64,000 nt of DNA from Bordetella genomosp. 11. Its GTDB lineage: Bacteria; Pseudomonadota; Gammaproteobacteria; Burkholderiales; Burkholderiaceae_B. The DNA is taken from the NCBI RefSeq assembly GCF_002261215.1, contig NZ_NEVS01000001.1, positions 1,054,001-1,118,000 of the forward strand. Direction: 5' to 3'. Below are positions 52,957 through 62,686 of this stretch, piece by piece. The position numbers and the translations under genes were made by a program. Numbering within the stretch: the stretch's first letter is position 1; each line of letters begins with the position of its first letter. The notes beneath the pieces are model-generated. The model worked only from the letters and a program-made list of their open reading frames with translations, had not been told where the DNA came from and ran no database searches.

Positions 52957-53643
52957 ATGGACCTGATCGATCCGCCCATCGCGCTGCTGGCCGGCGTGCT
53001 GACCATCGCATCGCCTTGCGTACTGCCGCTGTTGCCGGTGGTGCTGGGCACTTCGGTGGAGCGTTCGGGCCGGCTGCGCCCGCTGTTCATCGTGTCGGGC
53101 TTCGTCCTGGCATTCGCCTCGCTGGGTATCCTGCTGGGGCTGCTGTCGCAGTCTTCCGGCCACGTGCAGGAGGCGGTGCGTTCGGCGTCGACCGTGCTGC
53201 TGGCGCTGTTCGGGCTGGCCCGCCTCTGGCCGCGCCCTTATGACTGGCTGATGGCGCGGATCAACGGCCCGTTGCAGCGGGTGGCCGCGTTGGGCGGTAC
53301 GGGCAGAGGTAACGCCGGCGGCTTTCTGCTGGGCGTGTCGCTGGGGGCGGTGTGGACGCCCTGCGCCGGTCCGGTGCTGGCATCCATCCTGGTGTTGGCC
53401 GCGCGCGCCCAGGATATCGGGCATTCGAGTGTCCTGCTGCTGCTCTACGCCGTGGGCGCGGGGATTCCCATGCTGGCGATCGCCTACGGCGGCAAGTTCG
53501 TCGTGGGACGCGTAGGCCGCATCGCCCGCCATACCACCGGCTTGCAGCGCGCCTTCGGCGTCCTGCTCATCCTGACGGCGGTGGCCATCCATTTCCAATA
53601 CGACGTCCTGGCCTATGCCTGGATCACGGGCTTGTTCCAATGA
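52957..53643 (+). CDS. CcdA/DsbD-type thiol-disulfide membrane transporter
   Basis: A 228-residue inner-membrane protein with six spans. The two redox cysteines are Cys21 in TIASPCVLPLLPVVLGT and Cys136 in VWTPCAGPVL, the signature pair of CcdA and the DsbD membrane domain. It carries electrons from cytosolic thioredoxin to the outside of the membrane. It has neither of the DsbD periplasmic domains. The thioredoxin-like gene at 53739 follows by 95 bp and is the natural acceptor. CCGGAGACC precedes the ATG. Confidence 0.9.
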   Translation: MDLIDPPIALLAGVLTIASPCVLPLLPVVLGTSVERSGRLRPLFIVSGFVLAFASLGILLGLLSQSSGHVQEAVRSASTVLLALFGLARLWPRPYDWLMARINGPLQRVAALGGTGRGNAGGFLLGVSLGAVWTPCAGPVLASILVLAARAQDIGHSSVLLLLYAVGAGIPMLAIAYGGKFVVGRVGRIARHTTGLQRAFGVLLILTAVAIHFQYDVLAYAWITGLFQ

Positions 53644-53738
53644 CGCCTCGCGCGGAGCCGGGATTTTCAAGATTCTCCGAAGATCCATGCGCTGCGCCGC
53701 GGGGTACCGGTTTTTCTTTCCGTCTTGAAGGAGACAAC

Positions 53739-54266
53739 ATGCTGGCCACATTGAAAAAACTCGCCGCTGCCGCCGTCGTCGCGCTTTGCGCGCTGCCCTT
53801 GCCGTCCATGGCGCAAGCCGCGCCGCCGGTCCAGGCGCCCGGATTCACCGGCATCGAAAAGTGGCTGAACAGCCCGCCGCTGGACCTTGCCTCGTTGCGG
53901 GGCAAGGTCGTGCTGGTCGATTTCTGGACCTATACCTGCATCAATTGCATCCACACCCTGCCCTACGTGAAAGCATGGCACGAGAAGTACAAGGACTCGG
54001 GCCTGGTGGTGGTCGGCGTCCATACGCCCGAGTTTCCCTTCGAACGCTCCACGCGGAATGTCGAGGATGCCATCAAGCGCTTCGGCATTGCGTATCCGGT
54101 GGCCCAGGACAACCAGTACGCCACCTGGGATGCCTATCGCAATCGCTACTGGCCCGCGTTCTACCTGATCGACAAGCAGGGCAGGATCGTCTACACGCAT
54201 TTCGGTGAAGGCCGCTATAAAGAGACGGAAGCCATGATCCAGCAAGCCCTGGCTGAAGCGGGTTGA
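53739..54266 (+). CDS. Periplasmic thioredoxin-like protein, DipZ/redoxin type
   Basis: A 175-residue exported protein. Signal MLATLKKLAAAAVVALCALPLPSMAQA is followed by a thioredoxin fold with the active site WTYTCINCIHTLP (Cys67, Cys70). CINC with this flanking sequence is typical of the redoxin domain of DipZ, where it is fused to a CcdA-like membrane domain; here the two domains are separate neighbouring genes. VGVHTPEFPFE and YWPAFYLIDKQGRIVYTHFGEG complete the fold. The role is probably reduction of envelope disulfides or peroxides. GAAGGAGACAAC precedes the ATG at 53739. Confidence 0.9.
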   Translation: MLATLKKLAAAAVVALCALPLPSMAQAAPPVQAPGFTGIEKWLNSPPLDLASLRGKVVLVDFWTYTCINCIHTLPYVKAWHEKYKDSGLVVVGVHTPEFPFERSTRNVEDAIKRFGIAYPVAQDNQYATWDAYRNRYWPAFYLIDKQGRIVYTHFGEGRYKETEAMIQQALAEAG

Positions 54267-54292
54267 TGTACGCGCCGCGCGGACGGGCGGCG

Positions 54293-55048
54293 TTATGGCG
54301 GTAGGCGTCCCCAAGCGGAGACCAGCGCGCGGACGTCCAGCCATCCGGCCGCGTGTTCGCCCGTCGCGTCCCGCAGGCGCGGTATCTCGCCCAGCAGCGC
54401 GGCACCGTGGCGCCGAGCAAGACGCTCGCGCAGCGTGGCGGCGTTTTCCGCCGCCAGGCGCATGCCGGGGTCGATGGTGTTGGCGATCCATCCCGCGATG
54501 CGCAGGCCGCATGCCGCGATCGCTTCCGCGGTCAGCAGGGCATGGCTCAGGCAGCCCAGGCGCATGCCGACCACCAGGATGACGGGCAGGTCCAGGGCCT
54601 GGGCAAGGTGGCCGGTATCCAGGTCATCGTCCAGCGGCACGCGGAAGCCGCCCACGCCCTCGACGACGGTGATGTCGGCTCGCGCGGCGATGTCGCGGTG
54701 GCAACGGACGATGTGGGCGATATCCAATGTGACGCCTTCGCGCGCGGCGACCAGGTGCGGCGCCGCGGGCTCGCGCAGCAGGAACGGCGTGGATAGCGCG
54801 CGCGGCACCGGCACGGTTGCGCAAGCAGCCAAGGCCTCGGCGTCCTCGTTGCGCCAGACGCCCCCGGCATCCTGGGCAGCACCGGCCGCGATGGGCTTCA
54901 TGGCGGCCGTGGACAGGCCGTGCGCGGCGAAGGCGCGCAGCAAGCCGCAACTGGCCAGCGTCTTGCCGATCTCGGTGTCGGTCCCGGCAATGAAGTACGA
55001 GTGGCGACGCGCTGGGGTGTCCGGCGCGCAGGCGTGGCGGGGTCTCAT
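54293..55048 (-). CDS. bioD: Dethiobiotin synthetase
   Basis: A 251-residue cytosolic enzyme that closes the ureido ring of dethiobiotin from diaminopelargonate with carbon dioxide and ATP. The P-loop is AGTDTEIGKT, followed by the active-site stretch MKPIAAGA, the VVEGVGGFRVPL motif, and GMRLGCLSHALLTAEAI. TDTEIGK in place of TDTEVGK is a common variant. Last of the bio genes, 63 bp after bioF. No clear ribosome site precedes the ATG, so the N-terminal dozen residues are uncertain. Confidence 0.93.
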   Translation of the reverse strand: MRPRHACAPDTPARRHSYFIAGTDTEIGKTLASCGLLRAFAAHGLSTAAMKPIAAGAAQDAGGVWRNEDAEALAACATVPVPRALSTPFLLREPAAPHLVAAREGVTLDIAHIVRCHRDIAARADITVVEGVGGFRVPLDDDLDTGHLAQALDLPVILVVGMRLGCLSHALLTAEAIAACGLRIAGWIANTIDPGMRLAAENAATLRERLARRHGAALLGEIPRLRDATGEHAAGWLDVRALVSAWGRLPP

Positions 55049-55111
55049 CGTGGCGTGGAAAAGAAGTCGTGAGGGTGACTGGTCGCGTTAACGGGCGTCA
55101 TCGCATGCGTT

Positions 55112-56380
55112 TCATCGTGACGCAGGACGAATGTCGCGCGGGTAGCTCGCCGCGTGGAAAACGGACGCCATGGCATGCGCCAGGCGCTCGAGGTCGCCGG
55201 CTTCGTGGGCCGCCGATAACGAGAGCCGCAGCCGCGCGGTGCCCGCCGGCACGGTCGGCGGCCTGACCGCCGGGATCCAGAAACCGTGGTCGAGCAGGGC
55301 GTCGGCCACGGACAGCGCGGTTTCGTTTTCGCCCACAACGATGGGCTGGATGGCCGTGCCGGACAGCGATGCGAGCGGCAGCGCGGCGGCGGACGGCGCG
55401 GTCGAGGACGGCTCGGGATGGTCGGTGGCGATGCGTCCGATCATGGTCCGCACGGTGTCGATGCGTTCGCGCAGGCGCGCCCGGCGCGCCCGTCCTTCCG
55501 GCCCGCGCATCAGCCCCACGCTGGCGGCCGCGGCATGGGCCAGGGCGGGGGCGGCGGCGGTGGTAAAGATGTAGGTTCGCGCCCGCTGTATCAGCCATTC
55601 GATCACGGTGGATTCCGCGACGACGAAGGCGCCCGCCACGCCCGCGGCCTTGCCCAGCGTGCCCATATAGACCAGCAGCGGCGATCGCAATCCCAGCGCC
55701 GCGACGGTGCCGGCGCCGTCGTCGCCCTGGACGCCGAAGCCGTGCGCATCGTCCACCACCAGCCATGCCTGGTGCCGTTTCGCCAATGCGGCCAGTTCGG
55801 CCAGCGGCGCGATGTCGCCGTCCATGCTGAACACGGCATCGGTCACGATGATCTTCACGCCGCCGCCGCGATCTTCTTCCAGCATCGCGGACAGGGCCGC
55901 GGCGTCCGCGTGCGGGTAGACGCGCACCCGTGCACGCGACAGGCGCGCGCCGTCGATCAACGAGGCGTGGTTCAACGCGTCCGAATACAGGGTCGCGCCG
56001 CGTTCGCCCAGCGCGGTCAGGATGGCCAGGTTGGCCATATAGCCGGTAGAGAACGACAGCGCGCGCGGGTCGCGCGCGAAACCGCCCGCATACTCGGCCA
56101 GGACATCCTCCAGCAGCACGTGCGCGCGGGAATGGCCGCCCAGCAGATGCGATCCCCCGCTGCCCGCGCCGTAGCGGCGCGCGCCCTGCGCGATCGCGTC
56201 GATCAGCGCGGGGTGATTCGCCAATCCCAGGTAATCGTTGCTGGCGAAAGCCACCACGTCCCGGCCGTCGATGCGGATGCGCGGCGCGCAGGGGCTATCC
56301 GCGATGCGGCGCCGGCGGGTCAGGGCCTGGGATGCGCGTTCCGCCAGGCCGGCCTGCAGTACCTCGAAGGGATCGATCAT
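55112..56380 (-). CDS. bioF: 8-Amino-7-oxononanoate synthase
   Basis: A 422-residue PLP enzyme condensing pimeloyl-ACP or pimeloyl-CoA with alanine. The start [25 protein letters not shown] follows a GGGAGGG site. Key segments are [52 protein letters not shown], and the PLP lysine in [16 protein letters not shown]. It starts in an ATGA overlap with bioA. Confidence 0.95.
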   Translation of the reverse strand: MIDPFEVLQAGLAERASQALTRRRRIADSPCAPRIRIDGRDVVAFASNDYLGLANHPALIDAIAQGARRYGAGSGGSHLLGGHSRAHVLLEDVLAEYAGGFARDPRALSFSTGYMANLAILTALGERGATLYSDALNHASLIDGARLSRARVRVYPHADAAALSAMLEEDRGGGVKIIVTDAVFSMDGDIAPLAELAALAKRHQAWLVVDDAHGFGVQGDDGAGTVAALGLRSPLLVYMGTLGKAAGVAGAFVVAESTVIEWLIQRARTYIFTTAAAPALAHAAAASVGLMRGPEGRARRARLRERIDTVRTMIGRIATDHPEPSSTAPSAAALPLASLSGTAIQPIVVGENETALSVADALLDHGFWIPAVRPPTVPAGTARLRLSLSAAHEAGDLERLAHAMASVFHAASYPRDIRPASR

Positions 56381-57747
56381 GGGTGCCCTCCCTGATCGTT
56401 CAGTGTTCGCTCCAGCGCTTCGATGGCGGCCGCTGCCAGCAGGGCGATCTCGTCGTCGTCCAGTATGTAGGGCGGCATCAGGTAGACCGTGCGGCCGATG
56501 GGGCGCAGCAGCACGCCGGCCGCCAATGCATGGGCGGCGTAGCGCCGCGCGAAGTCGTGCCGCTCCTGGCCATCGACAACGACATCGAAGGCCAGGATGG
56601 TGCCGCATCGCCGCAGGTGCCGCACGCGCGGATGCGTGGAAAGCCCGTCCAAAGCGGTCGCCAGGGCATCGAAGCGGGCCTGGTTGGCGCGCAGCACATC
56701 GCGCGTGTCGAACAGGTCCAGCGTGGCGAGCGCGGCGCGGCAGGCCAGCGGATTCCCGGTGTAGGAGTGGGAATGCAGGAAGCCGCGCGCCAGATCGTCG
56801 TCATAGAAGGCGTCATGGATGGCGTCGCGCGACAACACCACCGACAGCGGCAGGTAGCCGCCGCTGATCCCTTTGGACAGGCACAGCAGGTCGGGCCGTA
56901 TTCCGGCCTGTTCGTGCGCGAAGAAGGTGCCGGTGCGGCCGAAGCCCACCGCGATTTCGTCGGCGATCAAATGCACGTCGTGCCGATCGCACAATGCGCG
57001 CAAGCCGCGCAGGTAAGTGGCGTCGTGCATCGCCATGCCCGCCGCGCACTGCACCAGCGGCTCGACGATGATGGCGGCGATGGATGCGCCGCGCGCCTCG
57101 AACAGCGCGGCGACGTCTTCCAGGGCGCGCGCGGCCGCGCCCGTGCCGGGCAGGGCCATGCGCGCGTCCGGCGAGGCCACCCGGTGCGCCTGGCGCAGCA
57201 AAGGCCCGTATGCGTCCCGAAACAATGCGACGTCGGTCACGCCCAGCGCGCCCAGGGTTTCGCCGTGATAGCCCTGTTCCACGCAGACGAACTCGCGCTT
57301 GGCGGGCCGGCCGGAATTGCGCCAGAAATGGAAACTCATCTTCAAGGAGATCTCCACCGCCGACGCCCCGTCGGACGCGAAGAATGCGTGTCCCAGCTCG
57401 CCCGCCGTGCGCGCCGATAGCCGTTCGGCCAGTTCCACCGCCGGCTCGTGCGTGCAGCCGGCCAGCATGGCGTGCTCCAGCTTGCCCAGTTGATCGATCA
57501 GCGCGCCATTGATGGCCGGATGCGCGTGGCCGAAAAGGTTCACCCACCATGAACTGATGCCATCCAGATAGCGGCGGCCGTCGGTGTCGTACAACCACGC
57601 GCCCTGGGCCCGCGCGATCGGTAGCAGGGGGATGCGCTCGTGGTGCTTCATCTGCGTGCAGGGATGCCAGACGGCGCGCAGGCTGCGCGCCACCGCGTCG
57701 CGTACCGGTCCGGCGGCGGCCTTTGCGGGGTTGTTCACGCCGCGCAT
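56377..57747 (-). CDS. bioA: Adenosylmethionine-8-amino-7-oxononanoate aminotransferase
   Basis: A 456-residue PLP aminotransferase that makes 7,8-diaminopelargonate with S-adenosylmethionine as amino donor. [12 protein letters not shown] near the start is diagnostic for Bio[56 protein letters not shown] and the PLP lysine in [16 protein letters not shown] complete it. The ATG lies inside the end of bioB (13-base overlap) with a CGGAG site. Confidence 0.95.
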   Translation of the reverse strand: MRGVNNPAKAAAGPVRDAVARSLRAVWHPCTQMKHHERIPLLPIARAQGAWLYDTDGRRYLDGISSWWVNLFGHAHPAINGALIDQLGKLEHAMLAGCTHEPAVELAERLSARTAGELGHAFFASDGASAVEISLKMSFHFWRNSGRPAKREFVCVEQGYHGETLGALGVTDVALFRDAYGPLLRQAHRVASPDARMALPGTGAAARALEDVAALFEARGASIAAIIVEPLVQCAAGMAMHDATYLRGLRALCDRHDVHLIADEIAVGFGRTGTFFAHEQAGIRPDLLCLSKGISGGYLPLSVVLSRDAIHDAFYDDDLARGFLHSHSYTGNPLACRAALATLDLFDTRDVLRANQARFDALATALDGLSTHPRVRHLRRCGTILAFDVVVDGQERHDFARRYAAHALAAGVLLRPIGRTVYLMPPYILDDDEIALLAAAAIEALERTLNDQGGHP

Positions 57748-58751
57748 ACGGCGTCTCCGGTACGCATGCCCAGCCGCGCCAGCAGTTTGCGGTCCGCGTC
57801 CGCGCGCGGATTCGCCGTCGTCAGCAATACTTCGCCGTAGAAGATCGAGTTGGCGCCGGCCAGGAAGCACAGGGCCTGCGTCGCGTCGTCCATATGCTCG
57901 CGCCCCGCCGATAGCCGGACCATCGCGCGCGGCATGACGATGCGCGCTACCGCGACGGTGCGCACGAATTCGAACGGATCCAGCGGTGCGGTGCCGTAGA
58001 GCGGCGTGCCCGCCACCTGCATCAGGTTATTGATCGGCACCGACTCCGGATAGGGATCCAGATTGGCCAGTTGCGCGATCAGCCCCGCGCGGGCGCGGCG
58101 GTCTTCGCCCATGCCGACGATACCGCCGCAGCACACCTTGATACCGGCCTCGCGCACGCGTCGCAGCGTATCGAGCCGGTCCTGGTAGGTGCGGGTCGTG
58201 ATGACCTTGCCGTAGAACTCCGGCGATGTGTCCAGGTTGTGGTTGTAGTAGTCGAGCCCGGCATCGGCCAGCTGGCGCGCATGCGCGTCGTCCAGCATGC
58301 CCAGCGTCACGCACGTTTCCAGGCCCAAAGCCTTGACCTCGGTAACCATCCGCGCCACCGCCGCCACCTGCCTGGGCTTGGGCGAGCGCCATGCGGCCCC
58401 CATGCAGAAGCGGCGCGCCCCGGCGGCCTGCGCGGCGCGGGCCGCGGCAAGCACCTCTTCCAGGGGCATCAAGGGCTGGGCCGCCAGGCCACTGTCATGG
58501 CGCGAGGACTGCGAGCAGTAGCCGCAATCCTCCGGACAGCCGCCGGTCTTGATCGACAGCAGGCTGGATAGCTGGATTTCCGTCTCGTCGAAGTGCGCGG
58601 CATGCGTCGCCTGTGCGCGCCGCATCAGGGTGGGGAAGGGCAGCGCGTACAGGGCCGCGATGGCGTCGACGGTCCACGCCGCCGGCGACACCCCCTCGCG
58701 TGGCGCTTCGCCCGGGGCGACGGGTGAGGGAAGGGTCTGAGTCTGCGGCAT
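57735..58751 (-). CDS. bioB: Biotin synthase (radical SAM)
   Basis: A 338-residue radical SAM enzyme inserting sulfur into dethiobiotin. The radical SAM cluster cysteines are Cys72, Cys76 and Cys79 in [40 protein letters not shown] and [11 protein letters not shown] are classic BioB segments supplying further cluster ligands, and the second-cluster arginine lies in [11 protein letters not shown]. First gene of the operon bioB-bioA-bioF-bioD. bioC and bioH, needed to make pimeloyl-ACP, are not in the window. Confidence 0.96.
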   Translation of the reverse strand: MPQTQTLPSPVAPGEAPREGVSPAAWTVDAIAALYALPFPTLMRRAQATHAAHFDETEIQLSSLLSIKTGGCPEDCGYCSQSSRHDSGLAAQPLMPLEEVLAAARAAQAAGARRFCMGAAWRSPKPRQVAAVARMVTEVKALGLETCVTLGMLDDAHARQLADAGLDYYNHNLDTSPEFYGKVITTRTYQDRLDTLRRVREAGIKVCCGGIVGMGEDRRARAGLIAQLANLDPYPESVPINNLMQVAGTPLYGTAPLDPFEFVRTVAVARIVMPRAMVRLSAGREHMDDATQALCFLAGANSIFYGEVLLTTANPRADADRKLLARLGMRTGDAVCAA

Positions 58752-59129
58752 GGGGTCTCCGGCGGGCGGGTTGAAAACGGCCGGATCGTAGGAACGCGTC
58801 CCTCACCATGCAATGGCCAGAATTCGATGAAATAAACCGCACGTTGCTAACAACCTCGCGAAGTTGCCGGAAGTTAGCGACGAGCGATATTTATCCTGCC
58901 GCCTACGCCGGATGGCGCGGGTAGGCCGATTTCTGGTTTCAAAACGTTTCAATGTACGCAGGCCGCAGGCCGCGGGCGCGTCGCTTCCTGGCGCCGCCGC
59001 GCTGAATCCGGCGCGGCTGCGGAAATCAGCGGTTGGCCCTGCCCCGCGGCGGTGCATCCGGCGCACCGGTAGGTAAGCGCAAAACTGGCGCGCATATTGC
59101 TTTCAGTTTGTGCATGGATATCGCAACGG
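58752..59129. promoter_or_regulatory. Divergent region between bioB and a LysR gene
   Basis: A 378-bp stretch without a gene. It should hold promoters for both directions. The clearest element is the spaced inverted repeat at 58842-58882. The rest is GC-rich and featureless to me. Confidence 0.5.
58842..58882 (-). promoter_or_regulatory. Spaced inverted repeat, possible BirA-type operator
   Basis: CGTTGCTAAC (58842-58851) and GTTAGCGACG (58873-58882) are inverted repeats matching at nine of ten bases across 21 bp. The shape, two short arms spaced by about two turns, resembles BirA operators upstream of bio genes (TTGTAAACC-spacer-GGTTTACAA), but the arm sequence differs and the spacing is larger. 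It lies 90-130 bp upstream of bioB. Confidence 0.35.
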
Positions 59130-60062
59130 ATGGCCGGGATGTTGAACCTGAATGAATTCACCACCTTCGTGACGATCGCGGAGGCGGGCAGCTTTTCGTC
59201 GGGCGCGGAGCGCCTGGGCATATCGCGCCCGCTCGCCACCAAGCACGTCGCCGACCTGGAGCACGCCTTGGGTGTGAAGCTCATGCACCGCAGTACGCGC
59301 AAGATCGGCCTGACCGCGGCGGGCAATCTGTTCTTCGAGCGTTGCAAGCGCCTGATGTCCGACGCGCAGCATGCCGTGCGCGAACTGGAGCAATTCCGGT
59401 GCGCCCCGGGCGGGCATGTCAAGGTAAGCGCAGCCATCGCGTTCGGACGCCTGCATCTGGTTCCCGTCATCACGCGCTTCCTGGCGCGGTATCCGGACAT
59501 CACGGTCGAACTCCACCTGACCGACAAGTTCGCGGACCTGATCACCGGTGGCGAAGACGTGGTCATCCGCACCGCGCAGCAGCCCCGCCTGCTGTCCCTG
59601 GTCGCGCGGCCGCTGGTCCCATGGCGCTTCGTGCTGTGCGCCGCGCCATCGTATCTGGAGCGCAATCCCGCCCCTCTCGTGCCGCCCGATCTTGCGCGTC
59701 ACAACTGCATCCTGTATTGCTCCAACGCCCAGGGGGAGTGGACCTTTCGGCATCCCAAGGGCGAAGAAACCGTGCGCGTCAAAGGCAATTTCAAGGCCAA
59801 TAACGCCGACGGCGTCCTCCAGGCCACGCTGGCCGGCCTGGGCGTGGCGGCCATCACCACCATGGCGGCCGCCGACGAGATCCGCGCCGGCCGGCTGGTC
59901 CGGCTGCTGCCCGGCTACGTGCTGCCCGAGGGCGTCATGTATGCGTCCTATCTGCCCAATCCGACCATGGCCAACTGCGTGCAAACCTTCGTGCGTTTCC
60001 TCGAGGCCGCTTTCGCGCAGGGGCCTTATTGGGAGCACGATCTGCCCTTCGTCCGCCTCTGA
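59130..60062 (+). CDS. LysR-family transcriptional regulator
   Basis: A 310-residue regulator. The winged helix is LNLNEFTTFVTIAEAGSFSSGAERLGISRPLATKHVADLEHALGVKLMHRSTRKIGLTAAG. The effector domain (GHVKVSAAIAFGRLHLVPVITRFLARYPDITVELHLTDKFADLITGGEDVVIR) is of the CrgA/DmlR-like type common in Bordetella relatives. ATG at 59130 or 59139 is possible; no strong ribosome site distinguishes them. It lies upstream of a Bug gene and the triple-Rid gene on the same strand and may control them. Confidence 0.88.
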   Translation: MAGMLNLNEFTTFVTIAEAGSFSSGAERLGISRPLATKHVADLEHALGVKLMHRSTRKIGLTAAGNLFFERCKRLMSDAQHAVRELEQFRCAPGGHVKVSAAIAFGRLHLVPVITRFLARYPDITVELHLTDKFADLITGGEDVVIRTAQQPRLLSLVARPLVPWRFVLCAAPSYLERNPAPLVPPDLARHNCILYCSNAQGEWTFRHPKGEETVRVKGNFKANNADGVLQATLAGLGVAAITTMAAADEIRAGRLVRLLPGYVLPEGVMYASYLPNPTMANCVQTFVRFLEAAFAQGPYWEHDLPFVRL

Positions 60063-60233
60063 CGGTAGCGAAGGGCATAGCGCCAGGCCGTGTCCTCATC
60101 CACGATGGGGATGCCCGGGTCCCGCGCCCGGATTAGATAAATCCGTTGAATAGTGAGTTTCCCGGGTCTCATTGTTCTTGGCGCCGTGGGGCCGCAACAT
60201 GCGCACATCGCCGTCCTTCTGCTGGAGCCCGTC

Positions 60234-61259
60234 ATGGAAGCTTTGTTGTCCCGCCGCACGCCGTCCCGCCCCGCGCCATTGCCGGTGCGGCTTGCCTCGT
60301 TCGCCGCGGCGGTGCTAGCCCTGGCCGGCGCTTGCGCCATACCCGCGGCCCGGGCCGCCGACGACTATCCGGCGCGCGCCATCCACATCATCGTGCCGTA
60401 TTCGGCGGGCGGTTCGTCCGACGCGCCCATGCGCGTCATCGCCCAGCAGATGGCGCAGCAGATGGGCCAGGCCATCGTGATCGAAAACAAACCCGGCCAG
60501 GGCGCGATGATCGGCGCCGAATATGTCGCGCGCGCCGCGCCGGACGGCTATACGCTATTGCTGGCCTCCAATCCGCAGGCGATCAGCGCAACCCTGTACA
60601 GCCGCTTGAACTTCGATCCGGTCGCCGACTTCGCCCCCATATCGCTGTTCGGCCGCGAGCCGAGCGTACTGGTGGTAAACCCCAAGATGCCCGTGCGCAG
60701 CGTCGCCGAATTTATCGAATACGTGAAGGCGCGCCCCGGCAAGATCGACTATGCGTCGTCCGGCAACGGCAGCGCCCAGCATCTGTTCACCGCCATGTTC
60801 CTGTCGGCGGCGGGGCTGCAGATGATGCACATTCCCTATCGCGGCAGCGCGCAGGCCGTGACCGACGTGGTGGCCGGCCAGGTCCCCGTCGCCATGCCGG
60901 GCCTGGCCGCGATGATGCCGCACATCCGCGAAAAGCGCCTGATTCCGTTGGCGGTCACAGGCGACCGGCGTTCGCCCTTGCTGCCGGATGTGCCCACCCT
61001 GGCGGAATCGGGTTTCCCGGGGTTTTCGGCCTATGTGTGGTCCGGGCTGGTGGCGCCGAAGGGAACGTCGCCGGCCATTATCGAGCGCCTGAATCGCGAG
61101 CTGAAGAAAGCGATGGCGTCGGATGCGGTCAAGACCTACATGGATAATGCGTCGGTCGAAATCGTCACGGATACGCCCGCCGAATTCCAGGCATTTTTCC
61201 AGCAGGAAAAGCAGCGCGCCGCGCAGGCGATCAAGGATGCCGGCCTGAAAATAGATTGA
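60234..61259 (+). CDS. Bug-family (TctC-like) periplasmic solute-binding protein
   Basis: A 341-residue exported protein. The ATG at 60234 has a TGGAG site and gives the signal RLASFAAAVLALAGACAIPAARAAD. The mature start YPARAIHIIVPYSAGGSSDAPMRVIAQ and IVIENKPGQGAMIGAEYVARAAPDGYTL are the Bug marks. The start of the Rid gene lies 12 bp after its stop, so ligand binding and Rid-type chemistry are likely linked. Confidence 0.92.
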   Translation: MEALLSRRTPSRPAPLPVRLASFAAAVLALAGACAIPAARAADDYPARAIHIIVPYSAGGSSDAPMRVIAQQMAQQMGQAIVIENKPGQGAMIGAEYVARAAPDGYTLLLASNPQAISATLYSRLNFDPVADFAPISLFGREPSVLVVNPKMPVRSVAEFIEYVKARPGKIDYASSGNGSAQHLFTAMFLSAAGLQMMHIPYRGSAQAVTDVVAGQVPVAMPGLAAMMPHIREKRLIPLAVTGDRRSPLLPDVPTLAESGFPGFSAYVWSGLVAPKGTSPAIIERLNRELKKAMASDAVKTYMDNASVEIVTDTPAEFQAFFQQEKQRAAQAIKDAGLKID

Positions 61260-61271
61260 TATGGAGACAGC

Positions 61272-62552
61272 ATGACGTTCCAACGCTACGGCGTTCGCCG
61301 CTACGGCAACGGCGACATTATCCACGTGCCGTTCGTGCGCGCCGGCAATTGGGTCTTCGGCACCGGTCTGCGCGCCGTTCTTCCCAATGGCCTCGCCGAC
61401 CCCGCCGTCCTGCGCGCCGACCACCCGCTGGGCCGGCCGCCCCAGGCACAGCGCGAAGCGCAAGCCATCTTCGACGCCATGCGCCTGCACCTGCAGGAAG
61501 CGGGAAGCGGCATGGACCGCGTGGCGCGCCTGGATCAGTACTATCCCGATGCCAGCCATGTCGATCCCTATCACGTCGCGCGCAAGCAGGCCTTGGCGGG
61601 GCAGGTCGCGCCCAGCACCTCGGTCATCGTCGATGGCTTGCTGAACCTGGACGTGTCCATGGACGTGCAGGTCATGGCGGCCACGGCCGCCAGCGGCTAC
61701 GCCGCGCAAGTCGCCGGCACCGGTCAACTGAACGTGCCGCGGACCTCCGGCTACGCGCCATGCCTGCGCATGGGCGACATGATTTTCGTCGCCGGCCAAC
61801 TGGCCCGCGATGGCAGCGGGAACATCGCGGCAGAAGCCCGGGTGCCGGACGGCCAGATGTGGAACGGCACGAGGATCAAGCTGGAAACCGACTACCTGGT
61901 GGGCAAGCGCCTGGTGCCGGCGCTGGAGGCATCGGGCAGCCGGCTGGACCTTGTGCTCAAGGCCCAGGTCTATCTCAGCCATGACGAGGACCTGGCCGCC
62001 TTCTGGCAATCCTGGTCCCGTGCCTTCGACGGGCGCGTGCCGCCCACCACCGTCGTGCCGGTACGTCATCCGGCCTTCGGTACCCGCGATGCGACGATCG
62101 AGATCAACCTGGTGGCCGCGCATGCCTCCGCGGCCGGCCGCGTCCGCGATATCGACTGCGATGTTTCCCTGATCGCGCCAGACATGCTGCCGGCCCGCGT
62201 GTTCGATGGCGTGCTGTTCGTCGCCGGCCTGATGGCTGTCGAGGACGGTGGCCTTTGCCCAGGCGCGCGCCCGCAACCCGGCGCGCCTTACTATGGCGAC
62301 CCCGTCCACGCGCAGGCGGCCGATATCCTGGAAAAGGCCCAGGTCATCTTCGCCGCCGCCGGCACCGACCTGGGCCGCGTCGTCCGGGCCCTGCATTTCC
62401 ACACCGACCTGAAGGACTTCCGCCGAAGCTACATGGCCTGGGACCCGTCCTTGCGGCGCGCCGGCCTGCCTTTCAGCGCCATGCAGGTGGCCGACCGCTT
62501 ATTCCTGCCCGGCGCGGCGGTCATCATGGATCTGTGGGGGTATGTGCCCTGA
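61272..62552 (+). CDS. Triple-domain Rid (RidA/YjgF/UK114) protein
   Basis: A 426-residue protein made of three consecutive Rid-like domains (about 1-140, 150-285 and 295-426). Each repeats the layout VFGTGL/FVAGQL/FVAGLM, a helix pair (IFDAMRLHLQEAGSGMDRVARLDQYY; LVPALEASGSRLDLVLKAQVYL; IFAAAGTDLGRVVRALHFHT), and a closing strand. Classic RidA hydrolyses reactive imines and enamines and needs Arg105 in PARSCVEV; the equivalent segments here are PSTSVIV, PTTVVPV and PFSAMQV, so all three appear to lack it. Rid proteins are normally about 130-residue trimers; this chain could be a one-chain trimer. Coupled to Bug and YciI-like genes. Function unknown, probably catabolic. Confidence 0.85.
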   Translation: MTFQRYGVRRYGNGDIIHVPFVRAGNWVFGTGLRAVLPNGLADPAVLRADHPLGRPPQAQREAQAIFDAMRLHLQEAGSGMDRVARLDQYYPDASHVDPYHVARKQALAGQVAPSTSVIVDGLLNLDVSMDVQVMAATAASGYAAQVAGTGQLNVPRTSGYAPCLRMGDMIFVAGQLARDGSGNIAAEARVPDGQMWNGTRIKLETDYLVGKRLVPALEASGSRLDLVLKAQVYLSHDEDLAAFWQSWSRAFDGRVPPTTVVPVRHPAFGTRDATIEINLVAAHASAAGRVRDIDCDVSLIAPDMLPARVFDGVLFVAGLMAVEDGGLCPGARPQPGAPYYGDPVHAQAADILEKAQVIFAAAGTDLGRVVRALHFHTDLKDFRRSYMAWDPSLRRAGLPFSAMQVADRLFLPGAAVIMDLWGYVP

Positions 62553-62686
62553 TGGCGCAGGCCACTTGCAGGCATCTTGCCGGTGCCACGCGATTGCCGT
62601 CCAGTGCCCTATGATGCATCCCGGACGGACGGGCGCCGCGTGGCAGCCTTCTCCCGGCCGCATTGCAAATTCCTGGAGACTTCATC

